A stretch of DNA of 45,207 nt from the NCBI GenBank assembly GCA_003614735.1, contig KZ992478.1, positions 1 to 45,207 of the forward strand, read 5' to 3'. Position 1 is the first letter of the stretch, and each line of letters opens with the position of its first letter. Position numbers and translations under genes: made by a program. The notes under the pieces were generated by a model that searched no databases, had not been told where the DNA came from, and saw only the letters and a program-made list of their open reading frames with translations. The DNA is from Thamnocephalis sphaerospora. Taxonomy: Eukaryota; Zoopagomycota; Zoopagomycetes; Zoopagales; Sigmoideomycetaceae. Positions 23,927 through 35,304 of the stretch are shown in pieces.

Positions 23927-25059
23927 ATGGGAAACGACGGAGGCTCTATTCCAAAGCGCCACGAGCTGGTCAAGGAGAAGAAGAAGGATCCAAAGGCGGA
24001 CGAGCGGCAGCAGGCGATCGCACGCTGGTTCTACTGTGCGCTCTCCAAGGTGCGTATGCTAGCAGATCGCGGACAGACCAGAGCTGCACCACTCGGCAAC
24101 GTCGAATCCGACTAACATGTCGAACGGCTGCTGCATGCGAAGAATCCTCTACGTGTTCCAGTGGTAGCCGACCTTCTTGGCACACTGTACAATCGTGAGG
24201 CGATTCTGGAGCTGCTGCTGGACAGGTCTAGCTATGGGGACGCCGATGTGATCTGTGCACACGTCCGCTCGCTTAAAGATGTCGTCACACTCAAGCTGGC
24301 GCCGAATCCTGCGCTTGAAAGCAGTAACGCTGACAATAGCTCGGAGACAAAGATTGCCAACGGCCGAAGCAAAGGCGTGACAGTGATGGGCGCCGACGAC
24401 AGCACACCGCAAGCGGCGTTCGTCTGTCCAATTACACAGCGCGAGATGAATGGCCGGTACCGGTTCGTCTTCTCACGCCGCTGCGGTTGCGTTGTCAGCG
24501 AGCAGGCCGTCAAGGAAGTCAACGACGACCAATGCTTGGTGGTGGGTAACGCGCATACGGATGTCGCATCATCCTGTACACGATCTAACCCGATAGCGTC
24601 TGCTACAGTGCAACAAACCTACTGCAGCGGGCGATTACATTACAATCAACCCGAAAAAAGAAGAATTAGAAAAGCTCAAGACGGCTTTGGAAGCGCGCAA
24701 GAAGGACAAGGTGAGATTGCTGCTGTGCTGGAATAGACAATGCATACGTGTACTTATGTGAACTGCAGAAGGCAAAGCGCAAAAAGGAGAAGAACAATGC
24801 TGAACAAGAACGCGGAGACGACAGTGAGAGGGACACAAAGCGCATGCGTGCTGAGCTGCCGTCAAAGGTCGCCGGTGGCGCGACATCCAAAATGTCTGGC
24901 AAAATAGTAAGCATTCTCGAGAACCACCGTGCTAGCACCGCGCATCAGCGACAAATGTCGTCGGCCGTCAAGGAACTATTCACGAGTGGCAAAAAGAAAG
25001 ACGGTGATGCCAGCGGCAATTCTCTGTTTCGCGGCACATTTACCCGCTACGCAGCCTAG
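23927..25059 (+). CDS. rtf2: Rtf2-like replication termination / splicing-associated protein
   Basis: Rtf2 family proteins carry a RING-like fold; S. pombe Rtf2 acts at the site-specific fork barrier RTS1 and affects splicing. Exons 23927-24049, 24143-24541, 24609-24710 and 24769-25059 give 304 residues. The N-terminus MGNDGGSIPKRHELVKEK is the family hallmark, followed by RWFYCALSK, VPVVADLLGTLYNREAILE and the RING-like region FVCPITQREMNGRYRFVF, CGCVVSEQAVKEV and QCLVCNKP. The C-terminal half is Lys/Glu-rich and probably coiled or disordered, ending LFRGTFTRYAA. At the end of exon 2 two adjacent GTG triplets allow a one-codon shift; I chose the one giving QCLVCNKP. It is convergent with the F-box-like gene, 256 bp apart. 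Confidence 0.94.
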
Positions 25060-25315
25060 CGCCTGTTTATCATGCTCAGCGCCAGTTGCTGCTGCTTGTG
25101 CCACTGATGTGTTTACACTGTTGTTTTTATCTGATGTGTCGCTTGCATTTGCCATTGGATCTGAATGCACTTTGCATCTTTTAACATTGCATAAATGAAC
25201 CAACCTATTAGTATGCACTCAGTCAGCCCATGGTGCCATACTAGCCGGGCAGCAGCAAGGCACAAGGCAAAAAGACGCTGATAGAAAATACAACATTATA
25301 CTGTATAATACACTA

Positions 25316-27244
25316 CTACTTGGCACCAAAATCCAGTATCGTAAGCACATGGCCGTCGCGCCTCAGCTGTGTGATGTAAGTCGGCATGGCAAAAGTGGCT
25401 CCGCGTACACTCTGAGGCAGGCCCAGGTCCAAAATGGTCTTGCCTGTAAGCATGTCCACCAGTGACTGCGGCTGGTGCTCAAGGCAACCATGCTTTAGAC
25501 CAACGGTGCCCAGTGCCTGATTGACGTGCAACTCGATTGGCCACGGATGTTTTCCGACGCATTTGCCGTCGCGCAGTCGTATGACTTCTCGCTGGCAGCT
25601 GTGAGCGTGTGTCAGGGACACAAAGGTATCACCAGCAGCGCGACACAAAGCTATGCGTGCATCCCAGGAAACAATGGTCGGCGTGGCCGGAAACAGGATA
25701 TCGTCGCAGCTATTGCCACTGGTGTACGCAGTAGTATCACCATCCAAGTCATGCCAGGCGATTACCGACCAGTGCTGGTTAGGTAGCGGTATACGAAGCA
25801 GCACGTGGTGGTGATCCAGGCGAATTGACCGTGGATCCATACGGTTCACGTTTAGGACCCGTTGTGCTGGCATTTCCTGCTGGTAACGCAGCGTCTCGTC
25901 CACGCCAGGCACGGTTGGATGAACCACACCCGGCCATGGATAGCTCTGAATGTTTAGACGGCCACTGCGCAATAGCAGAGGCTCGGCATTCCTTTGAAAG
26001 CGATGCAGCTGCCATAGGATCATGCCATCCTTCGCGCCACACGTGTACAGATCCACAAAAGTAGGCATGGCCGCTTGGATGTGTACAGACTGGCCTGTGG
26101 CAACTTGCAGCTCGCCACAACACCTCTGGCCCGTCGCGATGTCACACACCGACAGTACGTCTTTTGCACTGGCGCACTCGGCATCTGCATCGCCGTGTGC
26201 CATCACCGTAGGCTCGCTCAGCCGCCTCCACAATAGCGCCCAGCGACCATCAAGCTGTTCGATATCCTCCTCGGGCCGAATGGGCACTGCGCGCGTAGAG
26301 CACGCGTCGCCGATGTGCCAGACGCACAGGACGTGGTTCGGGTAAGGCCAGCCGCGATTCGAACGCACCACCAGCAGATGATCGCTCATGTAAACGGTCG
26401 ACTCTGGGGTGATGCCGCCGCTGGACAAGGCGTGCAGCGCCCGCAGCTCCTGAACCATCACGTCACCATCGCCACGTGGTCGTACCAAGAGGCTACGATG
26501 CGTGCGCCGCTGCATCAAAAAGACGCCAGCCGGTCCTACATAGCGCTTGAGCCAAGGCTGGCCGTCCATGTCAGGCAATGCAATCTCGCGGTGTACGTGG
26601 CGGCCATGGCGCCAGTTGGCGCCGGTGAGCGTGCGCCGACGAAATATGTCGCGCCAGCCCGTCTCCGTGACATTGTCGGTGCTGCCATGTGCCGTGCGAC
26701 CAGAGCCGTGGCTGTCAGGGTCTGCATCCGCTTGTGCCACCGTACGGCGTTCTTTCTGCAGGACGCTACGCAGCTCCTGCTGAATGTTGGTCATGTCGTC
26801 CAAAAGTCCATAGTCGCCGGAAAACATGGGCCGAAACGACTGGTGTCCGCGCTGTGCCTGGCCATCAAAGGATAGAAGGGTGTCTACAATATCAAGCGCT
26901 CGACGTGCCAATGCGAAACGAGACGGCCGCGCACCATTAGGAGCGGCTGCGCACCAGCTTGTAAACGATCGCTCCTTGTCAGATCCAGCTGCTAAATGTT
27001 CAGCATAATAGAGATGTTGCCACAAATGCGGATCACCGTCGATGCTATGGTGAAGCGTTCGAGATACACGAGTCAACTGCAGGCACGCACGGCTACCAGC
27101 AAAGAGTAGTAGGCGGCGGCGATCGTCAACCGGCAGCAACTTCACCAGACGCTCGAGCGTAGTCTGGCACGCAGAGTGGGGAAGACTGACGGCACCGGTA
27201 GAAACGGATGTTTTAGCTGCCACAGTAGAATGTGCCAATGGCAT
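25316..27244 (-). CDS. F-box-like protein with possible beta-propeller
   Basis: Intronless, 642 residues. Residues about 31-82 resemble an F-box: LERLVKLLPVDDRRRLLLF, then LQLTRVSRTLHHSIDGDPHLW. F-box proteins link substrates to SCF ubiquitin ligases through Skp1. A Glu/Arg-rich helix-like stretch follows. The C-terminal 400 residues contain several strand-turn blocks such as VYMSDHLLVVRS and HVLCVWHIGD, and later DLYTCGAKDGMILWQLH and WSVIAWHDLDGD, which look like degenerate WD-type blades. I cannot count blades reliably. The absence of introns is unusual beside genes with one to eight introns. The product is thus probably a substrate adaptor, but substrate and pathway are not evident. The ATG is the first in the frame, and the metaxin-like gene starts 404 bp away in the opposite direction. 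Confidence 0.8.
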   Translation of the reverse strand: MPLAHSTVAAKTSVSTGAVSLPHSACQTTLERLVKLLPVDDRRRLLLFAGSRACLQLTRVSRTLHHSIDGDPHLWQHLYYAEHLAAGSDKERSFTSWCAAAPNGARPSRFALARRALDIVDTLLSFDGQAQRGHQSFRPMFSGDYGLLDDMTNIQQELRSVLQKERRTVAQADADPDSHGSGRTAHGSTDNVTETGWRDIFRRRTLTGANWRHGRHVHREIALPDMDGQPWLKRYVGPAGVFLMQRRTHRSLLVRPRGDGDVMVQELRALHALSSGGITPESTVYMSDHLLVVRSNRGWPYPNHVLCVWHIGDACSTRAVPIRPEEDIEQLDGRWALLWRRLSEPTVMAHGDADAECASAKDVLSVCDIATGQRCCGELQVATGQSVHIQAAMPTFVDLYTCGAKDGMILWQLHRFQRNAEPLLLRSGRLNIQSYPWPGVVHPTVPGVDETLRYQQEMPAQRVLNVNRMDPRSIRLDHHHVLLRIPLPNQHWSVIAWHDLDGDTTAYTSGNSCDDILFPATPTIVSWDARIALCRAAGDTFVSLTHAHSCQREVIRLRDGKCVGKHPWPIELHVNQALGTVGLKHGCLEHQPQSLVDMLTGKTILDLGLPQSVRGATFAMPTYITQLRRDGHVLTILDFGAK

Positions 27245-27648
27245 GACCCTCGGTCGATACAGCGCACTAGCAGTCAGGGTTTGGCGATACAGCTATAGAG
27301 CACACACGCTGAATGATATTCAGCGCTCAAAGTAACTTGGAGTGGAATAGTGGGTAGTGCACTTGCAAGCGTAGGAATGATGCTGGCGCCCAAGCGTGCT
27401 GCTCGGCAATGCTGCCCATTGTAATAGCTCTCGGCATCGCATCGCCGCTCAAAGGACCATGCGGATCTACGCGAATTCCATTATATCCGATCAGCAAGCG
27501 TGAGATCCCATCGGAGTGCCTGGCCAGATGGTAGACGTGTGTGGGTGTGGGTACGTGCGTGCGTGCGTGTGTGTTTGTATGCGCATGTGCAATGCCAAGT
27601 TTTGCCGAACGCGTGCTTGTTCTTTTACCCGCCACCACGCCATTCTTC
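27245..27648. promoter_or_regulatory. Divergent promoter of F-box-like and metaxin-like genes
   Basis: 404 bp between two head-to-head starts. It contains a GT/GTGC-rich tract at 27537-27577. No TATA box was clear. Confidence 0.55.
27537..27577. repeat. Imperfect GT/GTGC repeat
   Basis: A GT-rich run with GTGC units, interrupted by GGGT, about 80 bp before the metaxin-like ATG. Confidence 0.8.
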
Positions 27649-29333
27649 ATGTCCGATTCCACCCGCACGTCCCAGGTACCGCTGGTGCTTTGCGCCTGGC
27701 CTGGCCGCTGGCAGCTGCCCACCGTAGATCCGTTCTGTCTGGCAGTGCAGGTGAAGACACGCGGATCTGGGAAAAGACGCGCGTGCACTGACGAACGGAT
27801 TCAACGCAGACCTACCTCGTCTTTGCAGACGTACCTTGGGCCCTGTACGAAGCTGCTGATCCGGCCATTTCTCCCAGCGGTAGGCGTGCTAGCTGGCACT
27901 CTGACCGTGCGCAGCTAACGCCGGCGCGGCCAAACCAGGCGAATTGCCTGTGCTGAAGGTGGACGAACGCGAAGTGCTGTCCGGCGCGGAAAGCATCCTT
28001 CGTCGGCTAAAGGCACTAGTATGTGAATTGCATGGCGCAAAGCGAGCAATCGTCACGACGATGAACCTTTTGCTTACAGGGCTGCGATGGTAGGGCATTG
28101 ATCTGGATACGCATCTAAACAACCAGGAGAAGGCTGAATCCGTTGCGTAGGTGAAGTAGAAACACAGACAGCAACGATCTGCCTCACTGACCGTAGACTG
28201 GTCAACAGATATCGAGCACTGGCGGAAGGCACGCTTCACGATGCCCAAGTATGTCTGCATCGCGCCCACGGCACTTTACGCTCGGCGCTCTAATACACGC
28301 CCACGCCAATCGCAGCTGTATGAGTGGTTTGCGGTGGAGGAGAACTTTGTCGATGTCGTGCGTCCGTTCTACTCGCGCATTTCGCCACTGCGCACGCGGT
28401 ACTTTCTGCCCATTCGTATGCGGACCAACGCACGCGACCGCTTGTCTGAACGGTGTCTGAGCGGCAGCCGAGAGTACGCGCCAATCTCCGAGGCCACTGT
28501 GGCCGCCGCTACGCCAGAGGATCCGGATCAAGTGCCGGTAGTGTTGAAGCAAGTACGCGACTGCTACGCCGTTCTGTCGGCAAAACTTGGCGAGCAAACC
28601 TACTTTTTCGGTGACCGGTATGTAAGCGTGTGCGTGTGCAATCCTATCCGCTGAATGACACGCTGACGGCCGCAGTCCGAGCTCGCTGGATGCAGTGGTG
28701 TTTGGCCATTTGGCGATACATCTATACGCAGACGAATTCCGCCAACCAAAATTACGTCATATGCTGATCAAGGATTATCCACGGCTGGTTGCATACTGTG
28801 ACCGGATCCGTGGGCAACTACAAAAGGCCATCCCCGTTGCCGGCGCAAGCAGTGTGCCGGGAACCTCGGCGCCATCCAAGGTACAGCGTCTCGACAAGAT
28901 GCCCATTCTGCCTGCCACCTTGGGCGCAATTCTTGCATTGCCTGCGCAACAGCTCTTTGGCCGCGACGGCTGGCGAGCGGTGACTGCTTGGTGGCCCTGG
29001 TCGGCGTCATCTACAACGGCCAAAAAGGAGCTGACGCCAGAAGAGCGCGACTTTGCTCGGAAGCGCCTCTGGTCGATATTAGGCGGCGCAGCCTTTATGA
29101 TTGGGTATGTGCTATGGCACGGTATCATCAGCATTGACTTTGAAAGCAACGAAGAAGAGGAGGAGGAGGAAGAGGAGGAGGAAGAGGAGGAAGCAGTAGA
29201 GGAAGAAGAGAGCAAAGAGGAAGAGGAAGATGATGATGGAGAGGAACGACCACCCGCCTACATAGACAATCCGCTGCTGCGCTCAATGCTTGTAGGCATA
29301 CCTGTTGCCGCAGAGGATGATGTTGAAAACTAG
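27649..29333 (+). CDS. Metaxin/Sam37-like outer mitochondrial membrane import protein
   Basis: Metaxin/Sam37 proteins are GST-fold subunits of the SAM complex that inserts beta-barrel proteins into the mitochondrial outer membrane. Exons 27649-27750, 27810-27879, 27915-28018, 28094-28146, 28197-28248, 28316-28617 and 28676-29333 give 446 residues. Marks are LCAWPGRWQLPTVDPFCLAV (thioredoxin-like N domain), ELPVLKVDE, GIDLDTHLNNQEKAESVA, LYEWFAVEENFVDVVRP, and YFFGDRPSSLDAVVFGHLA with IRGQLQ beyond (C domain). Near residues 355-380 a single helix (LWSILGGAAFMIGYVLW) fits a tail anchor. It is followed by about 64 residues with a run of 14 Glu and further Glu/Asp clusters. One intron is only 35 nt. 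An acidic segment beyond the anchor would face the intermembrane space if topology follows metaxin 1 (inference). Confidence 0.92.
27880..27914 (+). other. 35-nt intron in the metaxin-like gene
   Basis: GTAGGC donor and GCGCAG acceptor with a CTGAC branch-like site between them. The length is not a multiple of three, and retention shifts out of the GELPVLKVDE frame. Confidence 0.7.
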
Positions 29334-30146
29334 CACGCCGCTCTACACATTTTGGTCACACATTTACCATCTTATCACCTTGTGTCGCTTGAAGCAGCGA
29401 CAAGTAAAGGGCGTTCCATTCAAGTAGCATTAAAATACAAACAAATGCAAATGCATGCTAGCAACAAGGGCGAAGCGAGACAGAAGAGGCATGTGGATCG
29501 GCCGCAGACGTGCCTTTGAACACGCGCTATAGAGCGTGCACGCGTGTGGGGCAAAGTAGCAGGCAACCAGCCGTCAGTGTGCGCGCCGTGGAAGGCAGCC
29601 GATGAGCGATGGTTGCCATCGGCTGGATCCACGCATCGCGCAGACGACTGCAAAGGAACCGGTTGAGAAGCAACAAACACAGCGAAACAAAAAGGCAGAC
29701 GACGGCAACAGCAGAAAGCCACAGAGCAGTGAAGGAACAGCCGGCGAAAGAAAAAGCAGAAGAGTGCAAGCGAGCGAGCGAGAGAGAGAGAGAGTAAGCA
29801 AAGAAGACAGCAACCAAGGGCATGCGGCTGTGCGCGCTAGTGTAGTGATGGTATTAGCGCCGTAAGGTGGCAGTGAATGGGTACCAATGGTGGCAAAGCG
29901 GCAGAGCGGAGCACGGCGAAAAGGCAAGGAATGTGTGGATGCAAAAACCAACAAAGCGTCGGGCCATCGTGTAGAGGGCGGCCGCAACGGCAAAAGCGGC
30001 GGTGAATATGATAGTGATAAAATAGGGATAAAGATAAAGTGAAGAAAGCAAAAAAGATAGCCTAGTGCAAGAGGGAAATCATCAAAGGATGCGGAGGCCC
30101 GTGTGCACCGCTGGCGGGCAAAGAAATGGTGCCTGTAGCGGATAGT
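29334..30146. other. Convergent spacer between metaxin-like and Skn7-like genes
   Basis: 813 bp with no gene. It is purine-rich on the plus strand, including a GCGA/GA repeat at 29769-29795, so it is pyrimidine-rich on the Skn7 sense strand. It probably contains a long Skn7 3' UTR. Confidence 0.55.
29769..29795. repeat. (GCGA)n(GA)n simple repeat
   Basis: Three GCGA units followed by a perfect GA run. Confidence 0.9.
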
Positions 30147-32438
30147 CTAGACAAGCTCCGTGAAGCGAGAGCGCTTGGTGGGTGGATCCAAAGAGTAAGC
30201 GCCACCAGCGACGATTGCAGCCGAAAGCGTGCTCTCAGTGGGCGACAGCTCGATAAAGGTCCGCTTGGCGCTGAGCAGCTGCGCAGGCGGAGCGACGCCA
30301 AGGGAAGGAGCGCCAATGCCGATCGCCACGGTTGGCGATGGGGCCGAAACGAGGCCGCTAGTGGCTGCCATGGCATCACTCCAGGTGGACAGATGGTCGG
30401 ACATGTTGAGCATCATGACGGCCACATCGCCAGCGTGGTGGCCAGCGTGTTGCGGCGTCATGGACGGTATAGTCACGGTGGCGGCAGTGTTGTCGGACAT
30501 CATGCTGGCAGCCGTCGGCGTTGATGCGGCATAGGTGAGGGCGGGCACTGCCGTCGCAGGCGGCGATGGCGACAGTTCGACTGCCTTGTCGGCCGGCGGC
30601 AGCGGACGCGGTATGCTGGGCGTCAAGATCGCCGGGCGCATGCCACGCGAGGCCAGCAAATGCACGCAGTACTTTTCCACCACGCTCAGCAGCGTGTGTT
30701 TGTTGAAGGGCTTGGGCAGCACGTCGGTCATACCGCACGACATGTACACAAATCGAGCATCCTGGGTAGCATTGGCGGTTACGCTCACGATCGGCGTAAG
30801 TTGGTCAAACTGACGAATCTGTGCTGTGGCACTCATGCCATCCAAACGTGGCATCATGATATCCTGTAGGGCACACGGAATGCATGTGTGAGCGTGGCAC
30901 TGGAGGGCGGTTGCAGTCGCGTTGTGCACTTACCATCAGCACTAGGTCGTACTTGCCAATGTTCATCTTGCTGACGGCCGTCAGACCATCGCAGGCCTCG
31001 TCTAGCGTGCAGCCGAATATCTGCAGCATCCGCTTGCCCACCGACCGACAAGTGGGGTCATCCTCCACAAGCAGCACCTTGGGCGACTGCACCCAGTTGG
31101 GGCTGCGCTGTGCCACATCAGTCGACTTTGCCGGCTTGGCGCGCTTCAAAGCCTGCTGCCTGCCAATGTTCATGGGAGCAGCGGCAACGCTTGGCGAACC
31201 CGTGGGCGAAGGCACGTTGGACGGCACCGAAGCAACCGTGGACGGCGACGAGGATGCCGATGGCGTGCCTGCGTATTCGGCGGGCACCGGCATGACACTC
31301 GAAAGAGTAGGCATCGCCTGAGCAGACGGCACAGCGCCAACGTACTGTCCCAGGTAGGCAGCCGTGGTGCCGGCCAGTTCAGTGTTGCCCTGCGGCATCA
31401 GCGGAGGCGAAATGGAATGCAGTTGATGCATAAAAGAAGGATGTCCAGCACTGCTGGGATGCCGAGTGTCTATCGGCGTGGCAGCCATGGTGGTGATGGG
31501 CGCAGTCATGGGTGCCGCTGGTCTTGGCTGCATTGTCACGCTCAGGTCCCGGCTGTTTAGCGACAGGACAGGGCGCTCAGAGTTTGCCGCCGGCGCCGTC
31601 TTGGGCGCACTGTCGTGCATCAGCTTAACGTAGGCGGCCAGCAGCTGCGACGGCGAATCTTGGGTGGCAATGGCGCCGGCGGCATCGGCGGATGCACGGC
31701 CGGCAACGTGATGCATGAGCTGGCTAATCAGTCGATCGCGGAGGTGCATCTTCTCCCGCATGGCCTCCAGATCTGCAGTCAGACACATGTGCTTGTGCTC
31801 GTACTGCTGTGCGCTCAGCGCCGCCTGCTTCTCCGCCTTGGAGACCTCATCCAATCGGGCGCGTAGCTGTGCCAGCTGCTTAAACACCTCCGCCATCTGG
31901 CTTGCACTTGCCATCATGCCGCCAGCGCCTGTCATGTCCGCCATGCCAACCTCGCCGTGTCCAGCCGTAGTGCTAGCCCGTGGTTTGGTGGCGCACTTTC
32001 GTCGGATAGACTCTAGCAGATCGTAACGTTTCCGCAGAAACATGGGATGCCGAAACTCCCAGGCCTGCTCTCCGTAGATGGGAGCATTGTCCTCGCCGCT
32101 GCGTTTCACCTTGTGAAAGTCGTACTTGTTCAGCTGACGCACAAACGAGGCAAAGTTGGAATGCTTAAAATGCATCGGCAGAATTGACTTTGCAAATTCG
32201 CTTTGGTCCTTGACCACAAACGAATCGCCACTCACGCCCCAGGAGACAATCAGCGCATGGCGTTCGTCTTCAAGCAGACTATAAGCGCGTAAGCGTGCAT
32301 GGTTAGTCATCCGCGTAAGCTCATCCTATGTCATCAAGACACTTGCCTATGCAACTTGCGAATAAAATCGGGAATCAAATGTCCACCAGGCGGGCCAAGT
32401 TCGCCCGTCCCTGAGCCGTCTCTATCGCCGTTGGCCAT
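30147..32438 (-). CDS. Skn7/Prr1-like HSF-domain response regulator
   Basis: Two-component output transcription factor; yeast Skn7 responds to cell-wall, osmotic and oxidative stress. Exons 32347-32438, 30934-32278 and 30147-30863 give 717 residues. The HSF-type DNA-binding domain covers about 21-120: PDFIRKLHSLLEDE, SWGVSGDSFVVKD, SILPMHFKHSNFASFVRQLN, YDFHKV, FRHPMFLR. A coiled coil follows (MAEVFKQLAQLRARLDEV), then a Pro/Ser/Ala linker. The receiver domain starts at about 431 (KVLLVEDDP) and keeps the acidic pair, phosphoacceptor D480 in DIMMPRLDG, T508 and K530 (VLPKPF). The last 180 residues are low complexity with a basic end (PPTKRSRF). The first intron is of GC-AG type, and the second ends exactly before the D480 codon. 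It diverges from the MADS-box gene over 10.7 kb. Confidence 0.95.
32279..32346 (-). other. GC-AG intron in the Skn7-like gene
   Basis: Exon 1 ends CATAG and the intron opens GCAAGT, a consensus GC donor. It has a GACTAAC branch site and a TTATAG acceptor, 68 nt long. Only this junction restores FIRKLHSLLEDE, the HSF-domain start. The nearby GTGTCT donor is in the wrong phase. Confidence 0.8.
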
Positions 32439-33317
32439 GATGGGCAGCTGGAGCGGATACACACTCGGTAGCGGAGAAAAGTGACGGATAGCCAAGGCTG
32501 GCAGTCAGGCGAGGCAGTCGGGACCAATGGCAGAAGGGCGGACTTGATTTACCAGCGAGAGGAGAATGGCCAGTACTAGATTGAGCAACCAAGTATTGTG
32601 CAAATATAATGGCCGTCAGCGTGGCACGTGCGCTTTCACACCACAGCTAGGGTAAGCGAAGGCACACGGGAGTGCGACGCGCAGAGACGAGGAATGGAGA
32701 GAGAGAACAGGAAAGAGGAAACAAACAGGCAGCGATGAAAACGCGCGCTAAGCACCTGTGGCGGCAAAAGGGCCAGAAACAACGTTGGTCCAAAAGTGCA
32801 AACAGCGTACGTATGCCAGGCGTGTGCTTGAGCTGCACGGCAACAAGGTACGCACACCGTCAGCCGAGCCGCGTGATGGTCGGAGCGGCTATTGCGGTGC
32901 CGATAATGGAGAGCAAGATGCGCAGAGAAGGCGCCACTCTACTCGGCAGCACAAGAGTGTGTATGCGCAAAAAGACCACACGGTCAAGCAGGTGTCTAGC
33001 GTACGGAGGCGCACTGCAGCGTTCCGGCAGAGAAGCGTGGAATGGAGATAACGGAATCGAGGATAGCGAGAAGAGATGCGTACAGTTGCAGTGTGGACGA
33101 ACACGGACAAGGAATCCTGATGTACGAGAGAGGGAGAAACACTGCAGTAATAGTAATGAGAGACGTGGTAGCGACAGCGAGAAAGGAAACGAGGCGGCAG
33201 AAAGCCAGGTGAGAGTAAGAGTGAGAAGGCAGACGGGTAATGGAAAGCGAGCGCAAGGAACGGTGGACTGGAAATTGCGATGGTCGGAGCGCAACGGCGT
33301 TTAATAGAGACCGTTCA

Positions 33318-33321
33318 ACGC

Positions 33322-33352
<31 letters not shown>
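33318..33352. repeat. (GT)n microsatellite, alternating purine-pyrimidine
   Basis: 35 nt of strict purine-pyrimidine alternation, mostly GT. Confidence 0.95.
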
Positions 33353-35283
33353 AGCGAGCGGTTGGTACACAAGCGAAAAAACGAGGGTCACAGAGCCAGG
33401 TGGGCAATGAGGGACCGAGCGGGAATAGCAGTAACAGCAAGAGCACGAAACGAAGCCGGGAAAGGGTGCAGCAAGCCGAGTGGAGAAGGATGCACACAAA
33501 AAAGTGAATATGCGTTTTGAGCAGGCATAGGAAAGGTAACTGAACAGCGTGGAACGAGCAGAATCAAGCAACGATGAGGCCGACGTGTGTGTGTGCGCGT
33601 ATAGCACCCACGCGCAGCACGACAGAGGACGCCTGCCGTCGGTGCAGCGAAAGTTGGCGCCGCCTCGGCAGTCAGTGCGGGGCGTGACATCTGATGGTGA
33701 AGCTGGCGATGCACAGCGGCAGCGTGGATATCGGCCGCGTTGCGTTTCATGATGCCACACAAAACAGGATGTGCGGTGTGTGAGAGCGTCCGCCTTCGGA
33801 GAATTGACACAGAGAGAAAAAGGAAAGCTCGGTCTTGCCGTTCAGCTTTGCGAACAGGGCGCCGCACGGGGTCTGCCACAGCGAAACGCCGATGAGCACA
33901 TACGCGCCTGTGTGCGCCGTAGAGAAGCGTCACAAATCGCAAACGCGCCGGGCCACTGGTTCATTCAACCGCGCGGAAAGAGCGCGACCGCGTTCATCCA
34001 CGCGGCAAAGCCCAGGCGGACGCACCAATCTGCGCGTAGCCAAGGACATCGCGTCTCCCCGCGGACGAACCGTATGACGCACATCGGAAAAGGGCACTGC
34101 ATCGGCAGGGTCGTGGAAGCAAACCTAGCACAGCAGCGCTTGCGTGGATCGATGCGCCAGCTTGACACGCAGGTGCGACCAGGCGGATGTGTACAACAAC
34201 GGCGCCAGCGACGGTGCTAGCTGGCCAGGGCAAACCGGCTCTTCCCGACATGGAAGCGCGCACATTGAATCAAATCAGGCTAACCAACAAGCATGGACCC
34301 TTCGTACCATACCCGGTCTATGCGCAAGCAAGCAAACCAGTGGCGTCACGGTGTGGCAAGCTCATGCGTCCAAGGTCGGGCCGGCACGACGTTTGCGACA
34401 TCTTAGCTGCTGCTGCTGCTGCACGAGCATAGCCAACGGCGGGTATGCGGATGCACAAGCAAGCGCCGTTTTGCCATATCGCAAGCGCAGCCCCAGTGGG
34501 CAGATTTGTGTCTGGCGGTGGACGCTCTCTCGCAAAGACTAGGCGCGCCTGCCTCAAAAGGACGAGAGGCAACAGGCAAAGCAAAAAACACGACCCCAAA
34601 CCATCGCATGGCGCAAGCGTGCCTACCTGAAACCCTACTGGTCCTTGGCCCAAGGTGGATGCAGCGATGAAATATGACGAGTGGTGCGGAAGCTGCGACG
34701 CTAGCAGCCCAGCACTACAGGTAATGGGAATGGTGGTGAGTGTTTGTACCACCAGGGTGTCTCAAGAACAAAGAGACGGCAATGGTAGCTACACAGCAGA
34801 AGATTGGGATAATGGGGATGACCAATGCCTACTACAGCCACGCTTCGCGGCAGAATGCAGCCAGGCACGCACCAATAAGTCCGCGTCAGTCGCAAGCTAT
34901 TGCGGCGCCCAGCAACAGACCGCGTACAGAACGTGGTCACGGCGATAGAGAATGGCACCAACAACGGCGGCGATAACAACCATCCACACGGTGGATGCAG
35001 CAGCACGTAGTGGGCAGTCACAGCTAGTTGGCACAAACGACAGAAAATAGCCGAAATCAAATGGCGCGATAATAAGCAAACAAGCGAGTGAGCGAGTAGC
35101 GTAGCGTGTCCTGGTGCCCTGGGACGCCAAAGGCGTCTGCTTCTATACGAAACCACGGGCATGCGGGCGTGCCTGTAGGCGAGCGGCGCAAGGCAGGGCC
35201 GACATCACGTCGCGCAGACAGCATGCGTGGACGCCGGTAACGCCGAGCGCACGCGTGCCGCGGTACCAAAACTCAAACCACCT

Positions 35284-35304
35284 CAGCAGCAGCAGCAGCA
35301 GCAG
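35284..35304. repeat. (CAG)7 microsatellite
   Basis: Seven perfect CAG units outside any called gene. Confidence 0.95.

Noticed and set aside
23343-24062. 239-codon open frame upstream of and overlapping Rtf2 exon 1
   Set aside because: It is a basic Arg/Ser-rich frame with no domain. It overlaps the secure Rtf2 exon in another frame.
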